Below are positions 41,576-48,406 of a DNA stretch of 64,000 bases, one piece after another. Position numbers and translations under genes: made by a program. The DNA is taken from NCBI RefSeq assembly GCF_000974985.2, contig NZ_LAVA02000071.1, forward strand, positions 1-64,000, written 5' to 3'. The DNA is from Streptomyces mangrovisoli. GTDB taxonomy: Bacteria > Actinomycetota > Actinomycetes > Streptomycetales > Streptomycetaceae. The notes beneath the pieces were generated by a model. The model did no database searches. It worked only from the letters and a program-made list of their open reading frames with translations, and had not been told where the DNA came from. Numbering within the stretch: position 1 is the stretch's first letter; each line of letters begins with the position of its first letter.

Positions 41576-42238
41576 ATGACAGAAAAAGTCGGTGTACTCG
41601 GCAAGAAGTCGCCACAGCGCACGGGCGTGGAACGCGTTGTGAATGCTCCGCTGCCCACCGTCTACGGCAAGTTCCAGGCGATCGGCTACATGGACCACGA
41701 CCGCGGTGACGAGCAAGTGGCGCTGGTGTACGGCGAGATCGGCACCGAGGAGGTCCTCACCCGGCTGCACTCGGAGTGCCTGACCGGGGACGCGTTCGGA
41801 TCCCAGCACTGCGAGTGCGGCGACCAGCTGGCGGCGGCACTGCGCGCGGTCGTCGCCGAGGGCCGGGGTGTCGTGGTCTATCTGCGGGGTCACGAGGGCC
41901 GTGGCATAGGACTGCTGGGCAAGCTGCGCGCGATGGCGCTCCAGGCGGAGGGCCTGGACACGGTGGAGGCGAATCTCGCCCTCGGCCTGCCGGTCGACGC
42001 CCGGGACTACGGTGTCGCCGCGGAGATCCTGAAGGACCTCGGTGTGCGCTCCGTACGGCTGATGTCGAACAACCCGCGCAAGCGCGAGGCGCTGGTCGAC
42101 AACGGCGTCACGGTGGCCGAGACGGTGCCGCTGCTGATCCCGCCGTGCGAGAACAACATCACCTACCTGCGCACCAAGCGGGAGCGGCTGGACCACCACC
42201 TGCCGCACCTGGACGCCGCGGTCGCGCACTGGTCCTGA
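41576..42238 (+). CDS. ribA: GTP cyclohydrolase II homologue with Met120 (FAPy-forming type)
   Basis: A 220-aa GTP cyclohydrolase II-like enzyme without a DHBP-synthase domain. Zinc ligands are Cys68, Cys79 and Cys81 in HSECLTGDAFGSQHCECG; the GTP-binding RGHEGRGIGL is kept. The residue equal to catalytic Tyr105 of E. coli RibA (KIRAYALQ) is Met120 here (KLRAMALQ). In S. coelicolor SCO6655 this same Met120 is, from memory, reported to make the enzyme stop at FAPy, without deformylation. The enzyme is thus unlikely to be the main riboflavin enzyme. AGGA lies about eight bases before the ATG. It is divergent by 38 bp from the creatininase-family gene, a natural second step. The ribA symbol reflects family, not pathway. 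Confidence 0.92.
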   Translation: MTEKVGVLGKKSPQRTGVERVVNAPLPTVYGKFQAIGYMDHDRGDEQVALVYGEIGTEEVLTRLHSECLTGDAFGSQHCECGDQLAAALRAVVAEGRGVVVYLRGHEGRGIGLLGKLRAMALQAEGLDTVEANLALGLPVDARDYGVAAEILKDLGVRSVRLMSNNPRKREALVDNGVTVAETVPLLIPPCENNITYLRTKRERLDHHLPHLDAAVAHWS

Positions 42239-42252
42239 CGGGCACGGGGGCC

Positions 42253-42271
42253 GCGGGGCGCAAGGCCCCGC
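42253..42271. terminator. hairpin between convergent ribA-like and esterase genes
   Basis: GCGGGGC (42253-42259) pairs with GCCCCGC (42265-42271) around GCAAG, 15 bp after the cyclohydrolase stop. A compact G+C-rich stem between convergent genes suits a bidirectional terminator; there is no U-tract, as is usual here. Confidence 0.55.
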
Positions 42272-42311
42272 CCGCCACCCCGCGGATCCGCCCGCGCCGA
42301 CCGCTCGTGGA

Positions 42312-43541
42312 CTACTCCACGATCGCCTCGTGGATCAGCTGCCGCAGCTCCGGGAAGATCTTCAGCGAGCTCTTCGGGCGCACCTGGGTCATGAACTGTA
42401 CGGTCAGATCGCGGCCCGGGTCGACCCAGAACGTCGTCGTCGCCACCCCGCTCCAGCCGAACGAGCCGAGCCCCGTGGGGGACTGGGTGCGGGCCGGGTC
42501 GGTGACCACGGAGACGTTGAAGCCGAACCCGAGGCCCTCGTTGCCGGGTTCGTCGTGGGCCGGGCGGCTGCCGTAGGCCCGCAGGTCGGCGCCGCCGGGC
42601 AGCTGGTTGGCGGACATCAGGGCGAGCGACGCCGCCGTCAGCAGCCGGGTGCCGTCCAACTCGCCGCCGCGGCGCAGCATTTCCATGAAGCGGTGGTAGT
42701 CGTGCGCGGAGGCCACCATGCCGCCGCTCGCGGACAGGAAGCGGGGGCGGCCCCGCAGCGGCAGACCGGCGATCGGCTCGATGCCGCCGCCCTCGGTCTC
42801 GCCGTACAACTCGGAGAGTCTCGCGGCCTGTTCGTTGCTCACCTCGAAGCCCGCGTCCGTCATGCCCAGCGGGCGGAAGATCCGTTCGGCGAAGAACGCG
42901 TCCAGCGGGCGGCCGGACACCACCTCGATGATCCGGCCGAGGACGTTGGAGGCCACGGAGTAGTTCCACTGCGTGCCCGGCTCGAACTGCAGCGGCAGCC
43001 CCGCGTACACGTCGATCGTCTCGGCCAGGTCCGCGCCGGGCGGCACCGAGGACTCCAGGTGCGCGTCGCGGTAGAGGGCGTCGACGGGGTGGGAGTGGTA
43101 GAACGCGAACGTCAGCCCGGCCGTGTGGGTGAGCAGATGCCGTACGCGCACGGGCCCCTCGGCGGGCCGGGTGCGCACCTCGTCGCCGGAACCGCTCTCG
43201 TACACGCGGGGGTTCGCGAAGGCGGGCAGATACCGCTCGACCGGGTCGTCGAGCGACAGCCGGCCCTCCTCGACCAGCAGCAGCACGGCGACCGCGGTGA
43301 CCGGCTTGGTCATGGAGTAGATCCGCCACAGCGTGTCCGCCTCGACGGGCAGCCCGGCGGCGACGTCGCGCCGGCCGAGCGTGGCCAGATGGGCGACCTG
43401 TCCGCCCCGCGCCACGGAGATCAGACAGCCCGGCAGCCGTCCGATGTCGACGTGGTGCGCGAAGTGCCGGTCGAGGCGCTCCAGCGCCCCGGGATCCAGT
43501 CCGACCTCGCCCGGATCGACCTCTTGCCGCAGCTGTGCCAT
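42312..43541 (-). CDS. serine hydrolase, beta-lactamase-fold family VIII esterase
   Basis: A 409-aa serine hydrolase of the beta-lactamase/PBP fold, closest in pattern to family VIII carboxylesterases. The nucleophile motif is SMTK (S-x-x-K, about residue 79), the Tyr is in WNYSVASN, and GWSGV takes the place of the KTG box, as in EstB-like esterases. There is no signal peptide, so the enzyme is cytosolic. ATG 43541 has GGAAGAG just upstream. It is convergent with the cyclohydrolase gene and 65 bp downstream of the MFS gene in the same direction, so it might be read from the TetR-controlled promoter. The substrate is unknown. Confidence 0.88.
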   Translation of the reverse strand: MAQLRQEVDPGEVGLDPGALERLDRHFAHHVDIGRLPGCLISVARGGQVAHLATLGRRDVAAGLPVEADTLWRIYSMTKPVTAVAVLLLVEEGRLSLDDPVERYLPAFANPRVYESGSGDEVRTRPAEGPVRVRHLLTHTAGLTFAFYHSHPVDALYRDAHLESSVPPGADLAETIDVYAGLPLQFEPGTQWNYSVASNVLGRIIEVVSGRPLDAFFAERIFRPLGMTDAGFEVSNEQAARLSELYGETEGGGIEPIAGLPLRGRPRFLSASGGMVASAHDYHRFMEMLRRGGELDGTRLLTAASLALMSANQLPGGADLRAYGSRPAHDEPGNEGLGFGFNVSVVTDPARTQSPTGLGSFGWSGVATTTFWVDPGRDLTVQFMTQVRPKSSLKIFPELRQLIHEAIVE

Positions 43542-43606
43542 CGCTCTTCCTCCACTCGCGTCGTACGAGGTGCGACTGGGATACCCCGCCCGGCCGTCCT
43601 CAGTCC

Positions 43607-45028
43607 TCATCGTCGCGCAGGAACGGGCGAACCCGTCCCCGCATCGGGGTCAGGTGTGATCGACGCGACGGCACGGCCCGGCAGCGCGCGCCCCGCCATC
43701 GCGCCGGTGAGCGCCACCCCGGCGAGGACCGGCAGCGCGGCCGCGTCCGTGGCCGCGCCGGCGTTCATGAGCGCGGCCGCCGCGGCGACGCCCAGCGCGG
43801 GGCCGACGTTGAGCGCGGTCTGCTGCAACCCGCCCGCCACGCCCGCCTGTTCGACGGCGGCCAGGCGTACGACGAGCTGGGTCGCCGCGACCATGACGGT
43901 GCCGAACCCCGCCCCCAGCAGCGCGAACGCGGCGGCGCAGACGGCGGTGCCCGCCGGGTGGGCGAGGAGCAGCACGCCGGTGGCGAGCGCCGCCATCGCC
44001 CCGGTGACCGTCGTGCGGGGCCCGGCCCGGCGCAGCAGCATGGGGCACACGGGCGCGGCGAGCACCATCAGCACGGCGAGCGGCAGGGCGCGCAGGGAGC
44101 TGTGGAACGGGTCGAGGCCGAGGGTGTCCTGCAACAGGTGGTTGCCGACGAACAGCGCGCCGAACAGCGAGGCCGACGCGGCGACGAGCACGCCGAGCGC
44201 CGGGCCCGCGGCGGAGCGCGCGACGAGGGCGGGCGGCACCAACGGGTGTGCGGCGCGCCGCTCGTGCCGGACGAAGCCCGCGCCCGCGAGCAGCGCGGCC
44301 GCACCGCAGACCAGGGTGAGGGGGTCGGCCGAGGGCAGCGCCACCAGGGTGCGGACCAGACCCGCGAGCGCGACGCCGAGCAGGAGGGCGCCGGGGAGGT
44401 CGAGGGGGATGGGGTGGTCGAGTGGGGTGATGCGGTCGACTCGCGTGGGGCGGGCGGCCCGTGGGGCGTCGGGGCGCTCCGGTCCCGGGGCTCCCCACAG
44501 CGCCGCCGCCCCGAACCCCACCGCGGGCAGCACCCCCAGCAGGAAGACGGACCGCCAGCCGAACGCCGTGACCAGCGCTCCGCCCGCCACCGGACCGGCC
44601 GCCGCCGCGAGTCCGATCGCGCTCGTGCGGACGGCGATCGGGCCCGACAGCCGTTCCGGCGGGAACGCGGCCCGCACCATGCCGAGCGTGGCCGGCTGGA
44701 GCAGCGCGCCGCACGCGCCCTGCACCGCGCGCAGCCCGATCACCCAGCCGATGCCGGGCGCGGCCGCGATGGCCGCGGAGGCCGCGCCGAAGCCGAGCAT
44801 CCCCAGCCCGAACGCGCGGCGGTGCCCGTAGCGATCGCCGAGCCGCCCGCAGAACACCAACAGCCCGGCGACGGCGACGAGATAGGCCGTGCTGGTCCAC
44901 TGCACCTGCGCGTACGAGGCGTGCAGGTCGCGCCGGAGGGTGGGCTGGGCGACGGTCAGCACGGTTCCGTCCAGTGCGACGATCACCGCGCCGGACACGC
45001 TGCTCGCCAGCGTCAGACGGGCCTTCAC
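43607..45028 (-). CDS. MFS transporter, drug-export type
   Basis: A 473-aa major-facilitator exporter with about 12-14 helices. The DHA2-style helix-1 motif is VALDGTVLTVAQPTL, motif A is GRLGDRYGHRRAF, and motif C-like IGLAAAAGPVAGGALV is present. The GTG at 45028 overlaps the stop of the TetR gene by four bases (45025-45028), so regulator and exporter form one transcript. This is the classic arrangement of a self-regulated efflux unit: the TetR protein should repress both through the two palindromes at its own start. The exported compound is unknown. Confidence 0.9.
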   Translation of the reverse strand: MKARLTLASSVSGAVIVALDGTVLTVAQPTLRRDLHASYAQVQWTSTAYLVAVAGLLVFCGRLGDRYGHRRAFGLGMLGFGAASAAIAAAPGIGWVIGLRAVQGACGALLQPATLGMVRAAFPPERLSGPIAVRTSAIGLAAAAGPVAGGALVTAFGWRSVFLLGVLPAVGFGAAALWGAPGPERPDAPRAARPTRVDRITPLDHPIPLDLPGALLLGVALAGLVRTLVALPSADPLTLVCGAAALLAGAGFVRHERRAAHPLVPPALVARSAAGPALGVLVAASASLFGALFVGNHLLQDTLGLDPFHSSLRALPLAVLMVLAAPVCPMLLRRAGPRTTVTGAMAALATGVLLLAHPAGTAVCAAAFALLGAGFGTVMVAATQLVVRLAAVEQAGVAGGLQQTALNVGPALGVAAAAALMNAGAATDAAALPVLAGVALTGAMAGRALPGRAVASITPDPDAGTGSPVPARR

Positions 45029-45666
45029 CGGTCCGCCTCCGGTCCGAGGTGCGCGTCCAGCGCGGACCGCAGCAGCGGGGCGATGTCCTCGGCGCCCGTG
45101 GCGAGTTGCAGGCTGCCCCAGAGCCAGAGCTGGGCGATGCCGTGCAGGTTCGCCCACAGCGCGCCAGCGATCAGCCGGGCGTCCGCGTCCGGGCGCACCC
45201 GTGCCACCAGGGCGGCCAGCACGCCGAACAGCGGCAGGCTGGTCTCGCGCAGTCCCGGACGGCCGCTCTCCAGCACGTCGTGACGGAACATCAGCTCGTA
45301 CATGCCGCGGTTGTCGCGGGCGAACGCGAGGTAGACCCGGGCCAGTTCGGCGAGTTGCTCGCGCGGTGGCGCCGTACCGTCGCCGATCGCGGCCGCGGCC
45401 CGCGCGCCGAGGCCGTCGAACCCGCGGCGGGCGATGGCGGACAGCAGTTCGCGGTGGGTGGGGAAGTAGCGGCGGGGCGCGCCGTGGGAGACCCCGGCGC
45501 GGCGGGCGATCTCCCGCAGGGTCAGCGCCTGGGCGCCCTCCCGCGCGACGAGCTCCACCCCCACGTCGACCAGCCGGTCCCGCAGCGGACGCCCGGTCCC
45601 GCCGCCGTACGCTCCGGTCCCGCCGCCGGACGCGCCGCTCCCGCCCCAGTCCTCGACCTCGCTCAT
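45025..45666 (-). CDS. TetR-family regulator of the MFS exporter
   Basis: A 213-aa repressor. The first ~25 residues are Gly/Ser/Thr-rich; the HTH is LTLREIARRAGVSHGAPRRY (about 48-67), followed by a TetR_C_13/WHG-like helical domain (RGMYELMFRHDVLESG, GIAQLWLWGSL). The ATG overlaps the first of two palindromic sites, TAGACAGTGTCTA, and a -35-like TAGACA lies in the second, spaced 17 bases, so the mRNA may start at or near the ATG (leaderless). It is co-translated with the exporter by a four-base overlap and is divergent from the PPOX-family gene. Confidence 0.9.
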   Translation of the reverse strand: MSEVEDWGGSGASGGGTGAYGGGTGRPLRDRLVDVGVELVAREGAQALTLREIARRAGVSHGAPRRYFPTHRELLSAIARRGFDGLGARAAAAIGDGTAPPREQLAELARVYLAFARDNRGMYELMFRHDVLESGRPGLRETSLPLFGVLAALVARVRPDADARLIAGALWANLHGIAQLWLWGSLQLATGAEDIAPLLRSALDAHLGPEADR

Positions 45667-45701
45667 AGACAGTGTCTACCAGGAGCCGTAGACACTGTCT
45701 A
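45666..45701. promoter_or_regulatory. two TetR-type palindromic operators over the tetR start
   Basis: TAGACAGTGTCTA at 45666-45678 and TAGACACTGTCTA at 45689-45701: each is a perfect 6-bp-arm palindrome with one central base, and the centres are 23 bp apart. The first touches the start codon. On the minus strand the second supplies TAGACA (5/6 to TTGACA), 17 bases before a TAGACA at the -10 position, so bound repressor would cover the promoter. Confidence 0.8.
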
Positions 45702-45760
45702 CTCGCCCGTGCGGGTGACCGTACGGAATGCGGCGGCCGCACCCGCCGGTTGTCACCGAT

Positions 45761-46210
45761 ATGACTCAGGACGCCACGCAGAACGCACTGCTCGCACTGC
45801 TCTCCGAGGCCCGCGGCGGGGTGCTGGTCACCCTCAAGGGCGACGGCCGGCCCCAGCTGTCCAACGTCAGCCATCACTACTACCCCGACGAGGGACTGCT
45901 GCGGATCTCGGTCACCGACGACCGCGCCAAGACCCGCAACCTGCGGCGGGACCCGCGGGCGTCGTACCACGTGACCACGTCCGACCGCTGGGCGTACACG
46001 GTGGCCGAGGGCACCGCGGACCTCACGCCGGTCGCGCGCGACCCGCACGACGAGACCGTCGAGGAGCTGATCCGGCTCTACCGCGACATCCTCGGCGAGC
46101 ACCCCGACTGGGACGACTACCGCGCCGCCATGGTCCGCGACGGCCGCCTGGTCGTACGGCTGCGGGTGGAGCGGGCGTACGGCATCCCACGGCGGGGGGA
46201 CGGGGGCTAG
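45761..46210 (+). CDS. PPOX-class, F420/flavin-dependent oxidoreductase
   Basis: A 149-aa split-barrel flavin/F420-binding protein of the pyridoxamine-phosphate-oxidase-like class, common in actinobacteria as F420H2-dependent reductases. Family stretches are GVLVTLKGDGRPQLSNVSHH, ISVTDDRAKTRNLRRDPRAS and WAYTVAEGTADL. ATG 45761 is preferred over GTG/ATG-like starts further upstream, which would extend into the operator region. It is divergent from the TetR gene; the operators lie 60-95 bp before it and might influence it. The substrate is unknown. Confidence 0.85.
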   Translation: MTQDATQNALLALLSEARGGVLVTLKGDGRPQLSNVSHHYYPDEGLLRISVTDDRAKTRNLRRDPRASYHVTTSDRWAYTVAEGTADLTPVARDPHDETVEELIRLYRDILGEHPDWDDYRAAMVRDGRLVVRLRVERAYGIPRRGDGG

Positions 46211-46225
46211 GGACCGACTCGGCGA

Positions 46226-46272
46226 GGGGGCCGAGGTCGGGCGGCGGCGGGGGCCGAGGTCGGGCGGCGGCG
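46226..46272. repeat. 23-bp direct repeat, two copies
   Basis: GGGGGCCGAGGTCGGGCGGC followed by GGCG occurs at 46226 and again at 46249. It lies between the convergent PPOX and oxidoreductase genes, the last bases of the gap before the stop at 46281. Confidence 0.65.
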
Positions 46273-46280
46273 AGGGGGCC

Positions 46281-47177
46281 CTAGGTGCCGTCGCGGCGGG
46301 CCGAGCGGTTCTCCAGGGCCTTGAGGACCGCCACCATGTCCTCGCCCCCGTGCCCCAGCGCCACCGTCTCCGCGAAGAGGGTGTGGCAGACGTCGAGCAG
46401 GGGAGAGGCGAGGCCGGCCGTGCGGGCGGCCTCGGCGATGAGGCGGTTGTTCTTGAGCACGTCCAGGGCGGCCGCCTGCACCGCGAAGTCGCGGGCGTGC
46501 AGCTTGGGCGCCTTCATCCGGGACACCCCGCTGGCCATCGGGCCCGCGTCCAGGACGTCGAGGAACAGCCGCGCGGGCAGCCCCTGCCGCTCGGCGAAGT
46601 GGAACGCCTCGGTGAACCCGGTCACCTGCGTGATCAGGAACAGGTTCACCGAGAGCTTCATGAGCAGCGCGTTCGGGGCCGCGCCGCAGACGAACGTCTC
46701 GCGGCACAGGGGCGCGAGCAGCGGCCGTACGGCGGCCACGGCCTCGTCCCCGCCCGCCAGCATGGCCACCAGCCGCCCCTGTTCGGCCGGGACCCGCGAG
46801 CCGGAGACCGGCGCCTCCGCATAACTCCCGCCCGCCGCGCGGACATCGCTCTCCAGCGCGGCCGAGTACCCGGGGGACGTCGTACCCATGTGCACGACGA
46901 CATGTCCGGCGACCCGCCGCGTGAACTCCGATGTGCCGCGCGCCAGTACGGCGTCGACCGCGACGTCGTCTGCGAGCATCAGGAGTACCGTCCCGGCCCG
47001 CTCGAACACCTCCGCCGGATCCGCCGCCACCTCCGCCCCGGCCTCGCGCAGCGGCTCGGCGCGGGCGGCCGTGCGGTTCCACACCACGAGGGGGCGGCCT
47101 TCCCGCGCGAGGCGGAGCGCCATGGGCAGGCCCATCACGCCGAGGCCGATGAAGCCGATGCGTCCGTCGACATCCAT
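46281..47177 (-). CDS. NAD(P)-dependent beta-hydroxyacid dehydrogenase
   Basis: A 298-aa member of the 3-hydroxyisobutyrate dehydrogenase family. The nucleotide-binding motif is IGFIGLGVMGLPMA, the substrate loop is APVSGSRVPAEQGRL, and the catalytic Lys with its Asn partner is in LLMKLSVNLFL. The second strand reads VVWNRT, with Asn-Arg-Thr suiting NADP(H). ATG 47177 begins with the short lead MDVDGRIGFIG. It is divergent from a TetR gene, with two TTATGAC/GTCATAA palindromes between them, so it is the likely target of that regulator. The substrate could be a beta-hydroxyacid or imine (IRED-like relatives exist). Confidence 0.88.
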   Translation of the reverse strand: MDVDGRIGFIGLGVMGLPMALRLAREGRPLVVWNRTAARAEPLREAGAEVAADPAEVFERAGTVLLMLADDVAVDAVLARGTSEFTRRVAGHVVVHMGTTSPGYSAALESDVRAAGGSYAEAPVSGSRVPAEQGRLVAMLAGGDEAVAAVRPLLAPLCRETFVCGAAPNALLMKLSVNLFLITQVTGFTEAFHFAERQGLPARLFLDVLDAGPMASGVSRMKAPKLHARDFAVQAAALDVLKNNRLIAEAARTAGLASPLLDVCHTLFAETVALGHGGEDMVAVLKALENRSARRDGT

Positions 47178-47224
47178 GGGACCGCCCTTCGACCGCCGCC
47201 GGGGCCCGCCCCGGCCCACCGCGT

Positions 47225-47269
47225 TATGACAGGCGTCATAGTAGCAAGGCGTTATGACGCCGGTCATAA
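47225..47269. promoter_or_regulatory. two TetR-type palindromic operators, oxidoreductase/tetR gap
   Basis: TATGAC-AGGC-GTCATA at 47225-47240 and TTATGAC-GCCG-GTCATAA at 47252-47269: the same inverted repeat with a 4-bp spacer, centres 28 bp apart. They lie between the divergent oxidoreductase and TetR-type genes and probably let the TetR protein control both. Confidence 0.8.
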
Positions 47270-47333
47270 TGAGCGAGGGGGAGGGTGCGCGAGGCCGAGG
47301 ACGAGGGCCGGGAACGGAAGGCGGGACCTGGGC

Positions 47334-48011
47334 ATGGCGGAGTCGAAGGGGGTCCGGTACGGCCCGCGGGAGCGCATGGTCTTCAGCGCGGCCCAGCTCA
47401 TCCGGCGCGGCGGGCTCGCCGCGGCCGGGATGCGCGAGGTCGCCGCGCACGCCGAGGCGCCGCGCGGATCCCTTCAGCACTACTTCCCGGGCGGTAAGGA
47501 ACAGCTGGTCAACGAGGCCGTGACCTGGGGCGGCCGGTACGCGGGCCGACGCGTCGCCCGCTTCGTCGAGGGGCTCGCCGAGCCGACGCCGGGCGCGCTG
47601 TTCGCCGCCATGGCCGGACAGTGGATCGACGAGTACACCGCGACGGGCTTCGCCGCCGGCTGTCCGGTCGCCGCGGCCACGGTGGACCGCGCGGCGGCCG
47701 GAGCCTCCACCCGGGAGGCCGCGGCCGCCGCCTTCGCCGCCTGGGCCGGGCCGGTGGCGCAGGCCCTGACCGGCATGGGCGTGCCCGCCGAGCGCGCCGG
47801 GGCGCTGGCCACGCTCATGATCAGCGCCCTGGAGGGGGCGATCCTCGTCGCCCGCGCGGAACAGGACGTACGGGCCCTGACCGTCGTCGTGCGCGAGCTC
47901 GGGCCGCTGCTCGACGCGGCCAGGAGCGACGCGGCCGGGATCGACGCGGCCGGGAGCGACGCGGGCAGGACCGACGTGGGCAGGACCGACGTGGGCAGGA
48001 CGGACGTGTGA
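47334..48011 (+). CDS. TetR-family regulator (LmrA/YxaF-like)
   Basis: A 225-aa repressor. HTH: GLAAAGMREVAAHAEAPRGS (about 27-46), then LQHYFPGGKEQLV, the pattern of the LmrA/YxaF subgroup. The C-terminal domain has AAGCPVAAATVDRAAAG. The tail carries Asp/Ala/Arg repeats (AGRTDVGRTDVGRTDV), a 15-bp-unit slippage tract. ATG 47334 is chosen; the sites at 47225-47269 lie 65-110 bp upstream. Divergent gene: the beta-hydroxyacid dehydrogenase, its likely target along with itself. Confidence 0.88.
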   Translation: MAESKGVRYGPRERMVFSAAQLIRRGGLAAAGMREVAAHAEAPRGSLQHYFPGGKEQLVNEAVTWGGRYAGRRVARFVEGLAEPTPGALFAAMAGQWIDEYTATGFAAGCPVAAATVDRAAAGASTREAAAAAFAAWAGPVAQALTGMGVPAERAGALATLMISALEGAILVARAEQDVRALTVVVRELGPLLDAARSDAAGIDAAGSDAGRTDVGRTDVGRTDV

Positions 48012-48064
48012 GGCGCGGCGCCCGGGTCCTTGTCCCGGGCGTCGCCCGCCACTAGCCTGCGCGC

Positions 48065-48406
48065 GTGATCAATGGGGCACATGTGGTGATCCACACGCGC
48101 GACGCCGACGCCGACCGCCGCTTCCTGCGGGACGTGCTGGGCTGGGCCCACGTCGACGCCGGGGCCGGCTGGCTGATCTTCCAGGCGCCGCCCGCCGAGG
48201 TGGCCTGCCATCCGACGGACGGCGAGCCCCGCTTCGAACTGCTGCTCATGTGCGACGACCTGGCCGCGACCTGCGCCGAACTCGCCACCAAGGGAGCGGA
48301 GTTCACCGGCCCGCCGCAGGACGCGCGGTGGGGCCGGGTCACGGGCTTCCGGCTGCCTGGCGGCGGCGAGGTGGGGCTGTACGAGCCGCGCCACCCGAGG
48401 CCGTAG
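48065..48406 (+). CDS. VOC (glyoxalase/bleomycin-resistance) family protein
   Basis: A 113-aa protein of the vicinal-oxygen-chelate fold. Both beta-alpha-beta-beta modules are visible: GAHVVIHTRDADADRRFLRD, and FELLLMCDDLAATCAEL, with the Glu/His-type metal positions in VGLYEP near the end. Members are metal enzymes or drug-binding resistance proteins. GTG 48065. Its last 68 bp overlap the 3' end of the convergent glycosyltransferase gene. The function is not predictable beyond the fold. Confidence 0.82.
   Translation: MINGAHVVIHTRDADADRRFLRDVLGWAHVDAGAGWLIFQAPPAEVACHPTDGEPRFELLLMCDDLAATCAELATKGAEFTGPPQDARWGRVTGFRLPGGGEVGLYEPRHPRP

Noticed and set aside
41576..42238. Main riboflavin-pathway RibA
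   Set aside because: Met120 replaces the catalytic Tyr, there is no fused DHBP synthase domain, and no other rib gene is near.
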